Below, one piece after another: positions 8,658-16,417 of a DNA stretch of 42,639 bases; the stretch's first letter is position 1, and each line of letters begins with the position of its first letter. The stretch is from an uncultured Brachyspira sp. (lineage in GTDB: Bacteria; Spirochaetota; Brachyspiria; Brachyspirales; Brachyspiraceae). The position numbers and the translations under genes were made by a program. The stretch lies in the NCBI RefSeq assembly GCF_934747485.1, contig NZ_CAKVGN010000019.1:1-42639 (forward strand). Reading direction: 5' to 3'. The notes beneath the pieces are model-generated. The model did no database searches and had not been told where the DNA came from. It worked only from the letters and a program-made list of their open reading frames with translations.

Positions 8658-8668
8658 TAATTTTTATG

Positions 8669-10432
8669 TTAAGAATCCAAGAACTCTTTTAATTCTTTCT
8701 TTTTGGAAGTTGCTCTTAATCTTCTTATTGCCTTAGCCTCAATCTGTCTTATACGTTCTCTTGTAACCTTAAATACATATCCAACCTCTTCTAAAGTATG
8801 ATTGTATCCGTCATCTAATCCATAACGCATTCTAATAACTTTCTGTTCTCTTTCAGGCAAATTGTCAAGCAAAGAATCTATATGCTTTCTTAAGATTTTA
8901 AAAGTAGTGATATTTTGAGGGCTTTCAAACTCTTTATCTTCAATAAGCTCTCCAAGTATAGTGTCTTCTTCATCGCCAATAGGAGCATTCAAAGACACAG
9001 GGTCTTTAGCAACATTTCTTACACTTTTTACTCTGCTTTCCGGCCAGCTTAAAGCTCTTGCTATTTCTTGTATAGAAGGCTCTCTTCCATACTGCTGCAT
9101 ATATTGTCTTAATACCCTTGTTACTTTGTTTATTTGTTCTATCATATGAACAGGTACTCTTATAGTTCTCGCCTGATCGCTTATAGAACGAGTGATAGCT
9201 TGACGAATCCACCAAGTAGCATATGTTGAAAATTTGTATCCTTTTTTATATTCAAATTTATCAACAGCCTTAATAAGTCCAATATTTCCTTCCTGTACTA
9301 AATCAAAGAAATGAAGACCTCTGTTAGTGTATTTTTTTGCTATAGATATAACAAGTCTTAAATTAGCCTTAACAATATGGTCTTTTGCCTGAGCAATTTT
9401 TCTTCTTGAAGAATCGATTTTTCTTACCCATTCAACCAAAGTTTCTTTATCTGTGCGAACTTCGTCATAGATATCAGCCATACGAACTTGAGAATTATGA
9501 AAACTTGTTAATACTGCTTTTATAGCCTCTGGCGTAATATTAAACTCATCAACAAGTCTAGTATATATTTTTTTGTTTCCGCTTTCAATTTCATTGTAGT
9601 AATTTTCAAAATCACTTATCTCTTTACCGTATCTCTTTTTTAATTTCTCAAAATACTCTTCTATCTGATTAATTCTATGCAAATAAAACTTTAATTTCTC
9701 TGCTATTCTATCGATTTCCATTCTATTAAGCTTTACTTTGCCTAATAGTTTTACTATATTTTCTTTTATCTCATTTTGTTCATTTGTAAGAGTTTTTATA
9801 GTTTTTTGCGTAGTAGCTTTTTTTATTCTTTTATCTAAAGCTAAATATTTTTCTGCTAAATCAACATACTCTTTTTCAAAGTTTTTATACTTTCTCTCTA
9901 ATTTTCTTTTTTCTTGTGTAGAGACATTATATATTCTTGGCGGTTCTAATATCTCATGTATAGATACTTTTCCATTTTTTACATATTTAATAGTGTTTAA
10001 AACTTCTCCTACTACTAAATGCGTATTTAATATAATAGACTCTATTTCAGATTCTCCGAGTTCTATTTTTTTAGAATATTCTACCTCATCATCATGAGTA
10101 AGAAGATCAACTTTGCCTATCTCTTTAAGATAAAGTCTTATAGGGTCATCATTGTTTCCAACTTTATCCTCTACATGTATAAATCTTGCAGCCTCATCAA
10201 TTTTATTTTGATTTTTGGAAAGGCTTTCAAATTCTCTCTTGTCTTCAACAATGACAATCTTTCTAGCATTTAATAATTGAAAAAGTATGTCCATCACATC
10301 TGTGTCCATATTGTCTATGGCCGCATTTATCTCTTTGAACGTAAGATATTTGTTTGTGTTTCCTTTTTCGAGCAATTTTCTAATTTTTTCATTATTTTTA
10401 ATTAGAAGATCGCAATCCTCTTCAATCATCAT
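8669..10432 (-). CDS. rpoD: Primary RNA polymerase sigma factor (sigma-70)
   Basis: The housekeeping sigma factor, about 587 residues. Numbers here count from a GTG two codons upstream of the chosen start. Region 1.1-like sequence is at 1-85, region 1.2 at 98-128 (DDPIRLYLKEIGKVDLLTHD), then a long charged, coiled-coil-like non-conserved region at 175-340. Region 2 is at 355-430 with HIVKANLRLVISIAKKY and the -10 recognition helix YKFSTYATWWIRQAITR. Region 3 is at 435-510. Region 4 is at 525-578 with the helix-turn-helix VTRERIRQIEAKAIRRLR. The ATG at 10432 sits 7 bases after AAGGA; GTG 10438 and ATG 10429 are alternatives. The start overlaps the end of dnaG, as in the classical macromolecular-synthesis operon. 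Confidence 0.95.
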   Translation of the reverse strand: MMIEEDCDLLIKNNEKIRKLLEKGNTNKYLTFKEINAAIDNMDTDVMDILFQLLNARKIVIVEDKREFESLSKNQNKIDEAARFIHVEDKVGNNDDPIRLYLKEIGKVDLLTHDDEVEYSKKIELGESEIESIILNTHLVVGEVLNTIKYVKNGKVSIHEILEPPRIYNVSTQEKRKLERKYKNFEKEYVDLAEKYLALDKRIKKATTQKTIKTLTNEQNEIKENIVKLLGKVKLNRMEIDRIAEKLKFYLHRINQIEEYFEKLKKRYGKEISDFENYYNEIESGNKKIYTRLVDEFNITPEAIKAVLTSFHNSQVRMADIYDEVRTDKETLVEWVRKIDSSRRKIAQAKDHIVKANLRLVISIAKKYTNRGLHFFDLVQEGNIGLIKAVDKFEYKKGYKFSTYATWWIRQAITRSISDQARTIRVPVHMIEQINKVTRVLRQYMQQYGREPSIQEIARALSWPESRVKSVRNVAKDPVSLNAPIGDEEDTILGELIEDKEFESPQNITTFKILRKHIDSLLDNLPEREQKVIRMRYGLDDGYNHTLEEVGYVFKVTRERIRQIEAKAIRRLRATSKKKELKEFLDS

Positions 10433-12236
10433 AATCACTTCCTTGATATAGTTTTTCCTTTTGCTTATTTAGTAAATGTATTTCACGGGCTTTATTACAT
10501 ATAGCTTCAAATCCTTCATTACTGTGGAGCGTTGCAGTTTTTAATACTTCCTCCCTCCTATAGTCTATATCCCCGCTTTTTATCTTTACAATAAGCTCGT
10601 CTAATTTTTCTTGTATATTATCTCTATACAACTTTTCCTTGCTTCTTATCTGATTAGCTATATGCTCATTGCCTAATACATTAAGAGCATCTTCAGCTGT
10701 TGCATCTTTATTAAGAGTTAAGAGCCTTATATAAAATTCTCTTGTGATATCTTTTTTAATAAGATCTACACCTATCTCTTTCTCTGCCTCTTTTATTAAA
10801 GATGGATTTAAAGCAAGTAAATATATTAAACTATTTTCATAGTAAAATTTATTGTCTTTTACAGTTTTTGGTGAAGCAGAAACAATTTTTGTGTTTTGAG
10901 CTTTATTAGTCAAAGTTCTTAAATAATCTCTATTGAAAGCATCTCTGTCAATAGAAAGTTCTGATGAAATATGAGAAATTATCATTTGTTTTTCTGTCTC
11001 ACTTTTCAAAACATCTAAATACTTATAAAATAGCTTTACTATATATAGTTTTTCTTCTATAGTAAGTAAGCTTATATCTTTATTAACTGATGTTTTTAAT
11101 AAAAAATCATACCAAGCAAGTTTTTTATTATATAGTATATCAAAACCATTAGCGTTATTGATAGTAAAAAACTCATCTAAATCTTTAGTAGATTCTATCA
11201 ATAGTATAGTCAATTTTAAGTCAAACTTCAATAGTGTTAATATAGCCATTTTAGTAGCTTTTTGCCCAGCCTCATCATTATCCAAAGCTAAAACTACGTT
11301 ATTTGTATATTTTTTTATTTCTTTTGCATGTTCTTCTGTGATGGCGGTACCCAAACTTCCAACTGTGTTTTTTATATTCATTTTGTGGCAAGCAATTGTA
11401 TCCATATAGCCTTCTACCAGTATCACTTCATCTTTCTTCATTATATGTGTTTTAGCTATATTTATGCCGTATAGAGCAGATTTCTTTTTGAATATTAAAC
11501 TCTCTTTTGAGTTTAAATATTTTGGCTCTTTTCCATCAATGCTTCTACCTCCAAAGCCTATAATCTCTTCTCTTTCATTGACTATCGGAAACATTATTCT
11601 ATTTATAAATGTATCATAAAAATGATTTGGATTATTTTTGCTTATGCTTGCTAATCCTAAAGCATTTATATTATTTGTACTTATATTATTTTCGTTTAAA
11701 GCTTTAATCAAAGCATTCCAACTTGGAGGTGCATATCCTATTTTGAACTCTTTTATAATTGAAAATGGTATTTTCCTTTTTTTTAGATAATCTATAGCTT
11801 CTTTATAAAAATATTCTCCATTACTGTTTTTTAATAGAAGATTTTTACCAAAGAAGTTGCAGGCTATTTTATTTATTCTTTTACTTTCTAAAAATATTTG
11901 GTCTTTATGTTTGTTTTTTTGTGAAAAGAAATTACTAGTATCTATAGAAAACCTATTTCCAAGATATTTTACAGCCTCTTTAAAATCCATAGCCTCTTTT
12001 TCTTTTAGATATGTAAATACATTTCCTTTAGCACCGCATGTAAAGCATTTGTATATACCTTTAGAATCATCAACAGACATAGAAGGATTTGCCTCTTGAC
12101 CATCTTTATGAAAAGGGCATTGAACGGTATACTGATTACCGCCTCTTGATATAACTTTATATCTGTCTCTTAATATATCTATAAGAGAGACACGGGATAA
12201 AAGCTGATTTAGTTTTTCTGTAAATAAAGTATCCAC
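10422..12236 (-). CDS. dnaG: DNA primase
   Basis: Makes RNA primers for replication, acting with the DnaB helicase. The 604 residues show the N-terminal zinc ribbon (Cys40, His43, Cys64, Cys67 in CPFH and CFTCGAKGN), the primase core with the RIMFPI and GFGGRSIDGKEPKYLNS motifs near 213-243, and the Toprim catalytic acids Glu275 (VEGYMD) and Asp319/Asp321 (ALDNDEAG). The C-terminal 200 residues are diverged, as expected of a helicase-binding domain. The start is GTG with no visible Shine-Dalgarno sequence; a TATACT about 15 bases upstream (12251-12256, minus strand) hints at a very short leader. rpoD follows with overlapping ends. Confidence 0.95.
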   Translation of the reverse strand: MDTLFTEKLNQLLSRVSLIDILRDRYKVISRGGNQYTVQCPFHKDGQEANPSMSVDDSKGIYKCFTCGAKGNVFTYLKEKEAMDFKEAVKYLGNRFSIDTSNFFSQKNKHKDQIFLESKRINKIACNFFGKNLLLKNSNGEYFYKEAIDYLKKRKIPFSIIKEFKIGYAPPSWNALIKALNENNISTNNINALGLASISKNNPNHFYDTFINRIMFPIVNEREEIIGFGGRSIDGKEPKYLNSKESLIFKKKSALYGINIAKTHIMKKDEVILVEGYMDTIACHKMNIKNTVGSLGTAITEEHAKEIKKYTNNVVLALDNDEAGQKATKMAILTLLKFDLKLTILLIESTKDLDEFFTINNANGFDILYNKKLAWYDFLLKTSVNKDISLLTIEEKLYIVKLFYKYLDVLKSETEKQMIISHISSELSIDRDAFNRDYLRTLTNKAQNTKIVSASPKTVKDNKFYYENSLIYLLALNPSLIKEAEKEIGVDLIKKDITREFYIRLLTLNKDATAEDALNVLGNEHIANQIRSKEKLYRDNIQEKLDELIVKIKSGDIDYRREEVLKTATLHSNEGFEAICNKAREIHLLNKQKEKLYQGSDYDD

Positions 12237-12437
12237 AATGTTTAAAATATAGTATAGTTTAATTTATTTGTGTATAAATATTATTAATATTTTAAAAAAA
12301 GTCAAGTATAATATTATGTTCTTTATTTATACTTTATTATAAAATATACAATAATCAATTAATTATATTTAATCAATTCATATGATTTTGTAAATTTATT
12401 TAATTAGGTTTTTAATTTAAAAGTATAAAATGTATCA

Positions 12438-13070
12438 TTAGCTTTCTAATTCTTTTATTAGCTTAGAAGCTTCTTCAAATCTGTTTCTAATCTCTTTCCA
12501 ATTTTTATCTTTTAATAAGTTTGTAGGGCATAACCAAGAGCCTCCGCATGCAAATACGTTTTTGTCTTGAAGATACTCTTTTACATTTTCAATATTTATT
12601 CCTCCTAAAGGCATAAATTTGACTCCAGTATGCTGGTAAACAGGGGCTATATTTTTAATCCAATTAATACCTCCGTAAAGACCAACATGAAAAAATTTTA
12701 TATACTTATATCCGTAAGCCAAACATTGCTCAATTTCAGCAGGAGTTGCAGCACCTGGTATATAGTAATAATTTTTCTTTTTGGCATATTCAAGCATTGC
12801 AGGCTGAAACCCCGGGCTAATTATTATTTTTGTGCCTAAATCAAGTATTTTGTCAACTTGCTCAGTATTTAAAACCGTAGCAGCAGCTCTTGGAAGGTTA
12901 GGGTAGTATTTGGCTAATATTTCTAAAGCCTTGTATCCGTATTCTGTTCTAAGTGTTAATTCTATAGAAGGCAAAAACTCTAAGCAAAGCTCAGCTATAT
13001 TTCTTATCTCCTCTTCATTTTCTACAACTACTACAGGTACAATTTTATTTTGTATGTATTTCTCTAACAT
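12438..13070 (-). CDS. eda: KDPG/KHG aldolase
   Basis: A class I aldolase that splits 2-keto-3-deoxy-6-phosphogluconate into pyruvate and glyceraldehyde-3-phosphate, the last step of hexuronate breakdown and of the Entner-Doudoroff route. At 210 residues it has the family length. Visible active-site residues are Glu37 and Arg41 in SIELTLRTEYG, Thr65 in AAATVLN, and the Schiff-base Lys125 in YIKFFHVGLYGG; PGAATPAEI and PLGGI sit at the phosphate site. It lies 105 bp downstream of uxaC on the same strand with no terminator between, so the two are probably cotranscribed. Only a weak GGA precedes the ATG. Confidence 0.92.
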   Translation of the reverse strand: MLEKYIQNKIVPVVVVENEEEIRNIAELCLEFLPSIELTLRTEYGYKALEILAKYYPNLPRAAATVLNTEQVDKILDLGTKIIISPGFQPAMLEYAKKKNYYYIPGAATPAEIEQCLAYGYKYIKFFHVGLYGGINWIKNIAPVYQHTGVKFMPLGGINIENVKEYLQDKNVFACGGSWLCPTNLLKDKNWKEIRNRFEEASKLIKELES

Positions 13071-13175
13071 AAAATTCCGTAAAAATTATTTTTTATTATA
13101 GTTTATAAAAAATACTAATTAAAGTTTATATTATTAATTTTATATTTATTATTACAATAGTTTAATCTATCATAC

Positions 13176-14582
13176 TTAACCGTTAAAGTAAATATTGGCA
13201 TTATTGAAACATATATTTTCTATTATATTTCCCAAATATTTAATATCATTAGGAATCTCGCCTTTTTCAGCCCATTCTCCTATAATGTTGCATAATATTC
13301 TTCTGAAATATTCATGTCTTGAGTATGATAAAAAACTTCTTGAGTCTGTAAGCATTCCAATAAATAAACCTAATGAAGCAGTATTAGCAAGAACTTTAAT
13401 TTGCTCTTCTATTCCATCTTTATTATCTAAAAACCACCAAGCACAGCCGAGCTGCATTTTTCCCTTTATGATTCCGTCCTGAAAACACCCCATAAGAGTT
13501 GAAAGAGGGTAGTAGTCTTTATTGTTAAGACTATAAAAAATTATTTTTGGAAGTCCTCCTTCATTATTGGCTGTTGTTAATAATAAGGATAATTTTTCTA
13601 TAATATTAGAATCCCCCACAGAATCATAGCCTGTATCAGCACCTAATTTTTTGAACATCGCTTCATTATTGTTTCTCATAGCAGATATATGTATTTGCAT
13701 AACTAAATTTGATTCTCTGTATTTTTTTATTAACTTTATAAGAATATATGTTTTATATTTTTCTATCTCTTCATTAGATAACAATTCTTTATTCATTGCT
13801 TTTTTAAAAATATTATTTATCCTTTTTTCATTATCCAAATTAAACGGAACTATCGATAATGAACAGTCGCTTGATACACAACCTAAACTCTTAAAATAAT
13901 CTATTCTTTTATATAATGCTTCAACTAATGATTTTATATCTTTTATATTTACTTTGCATACATTTTCTAACTTTTTTATATAATCATTAAAATCATTCAT
14001 TTCTATATTTATAGCTTTATCCGGTCTAAAAGATGGAATAACTTTTGTGTCAATTTTTCCTATTTGAGCTTTACCTTCGTTTATCAATTTATGATATTCC
14101 AAATTATCTGTTGGGTCATCAGTTGTACCTATTGTATGAACATTAAATTTTTTAAGAATATCTTTAACTGTTATATTTTGTAATATTTCATTTGATTTCT
14201 GCCATATTATATCAGCATTATCTTCATTAATAATTTCATAAATATCAAAATACCTCTGAAGTTCTAAATGACTCCAATGATATAAAGGATTTCCTATTAA
14301 ATTAGGCAGAGTTTTTACCCAAGCAATAAACTTTTCATAATCAGAAGATTTTCCTGTTATAAACTTTTCGTCTATGCCATTAGCCCGCATCATTCTCCAC
14401 TTATAATGGTCTCCATAAAGCCAAATCTCTGTTATATTTTTAAATTTTTTATTTTCAGCAATTTCTTTTGGGTTTAAATGACAATGATAATCAAATATAG
14501 CACATTTATTAGCATAATTATAAAAAAGTGTTTTTGCTGTTTCATTATATAATAAAAAATCTTTATCCATAAAAGTTTTCAT
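13176..14582 (-). CDS. uxaC: Glucuronate (uronate) isomerase
   Basis: Interconverts D-glucuronate and D-fructuronate (or galacturonate and tagaturonate), the entry step of hexuronate catabolism. The 468 residues match the usual UxaC length. The N-terminal metal site is FDYHCHLNP (His33, His35); the WLYGDHYKWRMMRANG block, the TTDDPTDNLEYH segment and the C-terminal TDSRSFLSYSRHEYFRRILC block are characteristic of the family, which belongs to the amidohydrolase superfamily. GAGGA lies 6-7 bases before the ATG. A strong promoter is just upstream. Its pathway partners eda (next gene), uxuA and uxuB (7 kb away) are in the same window. Confidence 0.95.
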   Translation of the reverse strand: MKTFMDKDFLLYNETAKTLFYNYANKCAIFDYHCHLNPKEIAENKKFKNITEIWLYGDHYKWRMMRANGIDEKFITGKSSDYEKFIAWVKTLPNLIGNPLYHWSHLELQRYFDIYEIINEDNADIIWQKSNEILQNITVKDILKKFNVHTIGTTDDPTDNLEYHKLINEGKAQIGKIDTKVIPSFRPDKAINIEMNDFNDYIKKLENVCKVNIKDIKSLVEALYKRIDYFKSLGCVSSDCSLSIVPFNLDNEKRINNIFKKAMNKELLSNEEIEKYKTYILIKLIKKYRESNLVMQIHISAMRNNNEAMFKKLGADTGYDSVGDSNIIEKLSLLLTTANNEGGLPKIIFYSLNNKDYYPLSTLMGCFQDGIIKGKMQLGCAWWFLDNKDGIEEQIKVLANTASLGLFIGMLTDSRSFLSYSRHEYFRRILCNIIGEWAEKGEIPNDIKYLGNIIENICFNNANIYFNG

Positions 14583-14601
14583 GATTTATCCTCTTTTTTA
14601 A

Positions 14602-14630
14602 TTTATACTAAAGATTTTATGTTTTGTCAA
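14602..14630 (-). promoter_or_regulatory. uxaC promoter
   Basis: On the minus strand, TTGACA (14625-14630) and TATAAA (14602-14607) are separated by 17 bp. The -10 box is 19 bp upstream of the uxaC ATG. Confidence 0.75.
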
Positions 14631-14738
14631 AAAAAATTGAAACTTTTTATTATTTTTATATTTATTTCTTTAAGCATTATTTTATTACAGTGTGTTTGTT
14701 TTTATTAAATTTTAAAACATATAATAGCTAAAAAGTTA

Positions 14739-14765
14739 TAAAGCGAATTTTCTATATACCGAAAA
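14739..14765 (+). promoter_or_regulatory. Sigma-28 (FliA)-like promoter of flgG
   Basis: TAAA (14739-14742), then exactly 15 bases, then ACCGAAAA (14758-14765). The flagellar sigma-28 consensus is TAAA-N15-GCCGATAA; the -10 part matches 6 of 8 with the exact spacing. The flgG ATG is 31 bp downstream. The match is strong for a genome this AT-rich, because CCG is rare here. Confidence 0.6.
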
Positions 14766-14796
14766 TATAATATCATAAATAAATGGAGTAATAAAT

Positions 14797-15591
14797 ATGT
14801 TACGTTCTCTATGGACTGCTGCAAGCGGTATGAATGGTATGCAATTTAAAACTGATACAATAGCAAATAACCTTGCTAATGTTAATACAATAGGATATAA
14901 AAAAGTAAGAGCAGATTTTGAAGATTTAATATATCAAAATTTAAAAATACAGGGTACTCCTGCAACAGAAGACACTGTAACCCCTGTTGGACTTCAAACT
15001 GGTTTGGGTGTAAAAAGTGCTGCCACACAAAAGATGTTTGACCAAGGTTCATTGCAGGCTACTGGAAACAAATTAGATTTAGCATTAGAGGGAGAGGGAT
15101 TCTTTCAAGTGTTGATGCCTGATGGAAGCGTATCATACACAAGAGATGGTTCTTTTAAAGTAGATGCTAACGGTCAGCTTGTAACTTCTAATGGATACAA
15201 ATTAGTTCCTGAAATTATTTTTCCAGAAAACTTTCTTGTAGAAAAAATTAGCATATCAAGAGAGGGTGTTGTTTCTGTTACAATAGGCGATGAAAATGAA
15301 GCAGTTGAGCTTGGAAATATTACATTACATAGATTTATAAACCAAGCTGGACTACTCTCTATAGGTGATAACTTATATAAAGAAACTATAGCAAGCGGAC
15401 CTGCTTTTGAAGGCGAGGCTGGTTCTAAAGGTTTCCCTAGAATACATCAGGGTTTCGTTGAAATGTCTAATGTTAAAGTAGTAGATGAAATGGTAGATAT
15501 GATAGTTGCACAGAGAGCTTATGAAATGAACTCTAAAGCTGTGCAAACTAGCGATAACTTGTTAGCTACTGTTGTAAATTTAAAAAGATAA
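14797..15591 (+). CDS. flgG: Flagellar distal rod protein FlgG
   Basis: Builds the distal rod of the periplasmic flagellum, exported through the flagellar type III apparatus. The 264 residues have the two family ends: the N-terminal SLWTAASGMNGMQFKTDTIA with NNLANVNTIGYKK (4-36), and the C-terminal FVEMSNVKVVDEMVDMIVAQ with RAYEMNSKAVQTSDNLL (about 221-257). These helices pair in the assembled rod. GEGFFQVLMPDGSVSYTRDGSF near 98-120 is the conserved FlgE/F/G middle motif. TGGAG precedes the ATG. The gene stands alone between its own sigma-28-like promoter and a strong terminator, with no other flagellar gene beside it. Confidence 0.95.
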   Translation: MLRSLWTAASGMNGMQFKTDTIANNLANVNTIGYKKVRADFEDLIYQNLKIQGTPATEDTVTPVGLQTGLGVKSAATQKMFDQGSLQATGNKLDLALEGEGFFQVLMPDGSVSYTRDGSFKVDANGQLVTSNGYKLVPEIIFPENFLVEKISISREGVVSVTIGDENEAVELGNITLHRFINQAGLLSIGDNLYKETIASGPAFEGEAGSKGFPRIHQGFVEMSNVKVVDEMVDMIVAQRAYEMNSKAVQTSDNLLATVVNLKR

Positions 15592-15623
15592 TTTAATTAT
15601 TTAGTTAAATAATATTAAAAAAT

Positions 15624-15657
15624 AAAGAGAGTTTTTAATTTTTTAAAAGCTCTCTTT
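15624..15657. terminator. Bidirectional terminator flgG / lytic transglycosylase
   Basis: AAAGAGAG (15624-15631) pairs with CTCTCTTT (15650-15657), and the stem continues through TTTT/AAAA to about 14-15 bp. It lies 32 bp after flgG and is flanked by A-runs and T-runs on both sides. The last five codons and the stop of the convergent transglycosylase gene are part of the stem. Confidence 0.85.
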
Positions 15658-16200
15658 TCTATATATATCACCATAAGTATCTTTTTTAGCGGCATAAAGT
15701 GATGTAAGCATATCATATTCTTCTTTAATGTCTTCAGAATAAGAAAGCTTTGTTTCATCATAATTACTTCCCGCATTATAATACCTAAGACTCTGTATTA
15801 TATCGCCATTAAATCTATTTAAAAGTTTAGCTATAAATCTAGTACCGAGTATAATATTTTCTCTGTAATTATACCTATTAAGAGTAGGATCAACATCTTT
15901 ATTTGCTATAGGAGTAATTTGACAATAGCCATAAGCATTTTTCTTAGATAATGCTGTTGGTATAAAATCACTTTCTATTTTTATTAATGCTATCATAAGT
16001 AATGGGTCTATATCATAGCTTTGAGAGATATCAAAAACATCTTTAATAAACCAAAAATCTTGATTATAATGATTAGAAATGTCTTGTATTAAATTAACCC
16101 AACTATTTGTTACAAAAGAATAATTGTTAATATTGAAACTATGCGTCTCTAAATTGCCGGCACACAGTATTAAACTAAAAATTATAATAACTCTTTTCAT
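15643..16200 (-). CDS. Secreted lytic transglycosylase (SLT domain)
   Basis: Cleaves the MurNAc-GlcNAc bond of peptidoglycan in the periplasm. The 185 residues begin with a signal peptide (about 1-15, MKRVIIIFSLILCAG); Cys13 might be lipidated, but the preceding Leu makes a poor lipobox. The SLT domain spans about 50-165: ALIKIESDFIPTALS carries the catalytic Glu76, followed by AYGYCQITP, NIILGTRFIAKLLNRF and QSLRYYNAGS. Such enzymes often open the wall for flagellar rods, and flgG is the neighbour, but the two genes converge and are not an operon. GGGGGT precedes the ATG. The stop codon lies inside the terminator stem. Confidence 0.85.
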   Translation of the reverse strand: MKRVIIIFSLILCAGNLETHSFNINNYSFVTNSWVNLIQDISNHYNQDFWFIKDVFDISQSYDIDPLLMIALIKIESDFIPTALSKKNAYGYCQITPIANKDVDPTLNRYNYRENIILGTRFIAKLLNRFNGDIIQSLRYYNAGSNYDETKLSYSEDIKEEYDMLTSLYAAKKDTYGDIYRKESF

Positions 16201-16351
16201 AATTTTACCCCCAATAAAATTAAAGTTTTTTCGCTCCTTTAACTATTAAAAAATAGTAGCCATAAATTAAAAGTCATAAAATTATATATTATTTTTCATA
16301 TAAATCAATACCTTATTAGATATTTAATACATATAAAAAATATATTTTTAG

Positions 16352-16381
16352 TTGACATAATATACATATATATTATACAAT
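16352..16381 (+). promoter_or_regulatory. Promoter of 747-residue TPR gene
   Basis: TTGACA (16352-16357) and TACAAT (16376-16381) are separated by 18 bp, 36 bp upstream of the ATG at 16418. Confidence 0.65.
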
Positions 16382-16417
16382 ATAGTATATTATTTTATAT
16401 ATTTTGAGGTTTTATGT

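Larger units (their letters stand above)
8346..8668. other. Intergenic region nusB/rpoD
   Basis: A 323-bp gap. It holds the inverted repeat near nusB and the rpoD terminator, both listed separately. The rest (about 8414-8620) is A/T sequence with no open frame or RNA gene that can be supported. A nusB promoter must lie here, but no convincing -35/-10 pair was found. Confidence 0.5.
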
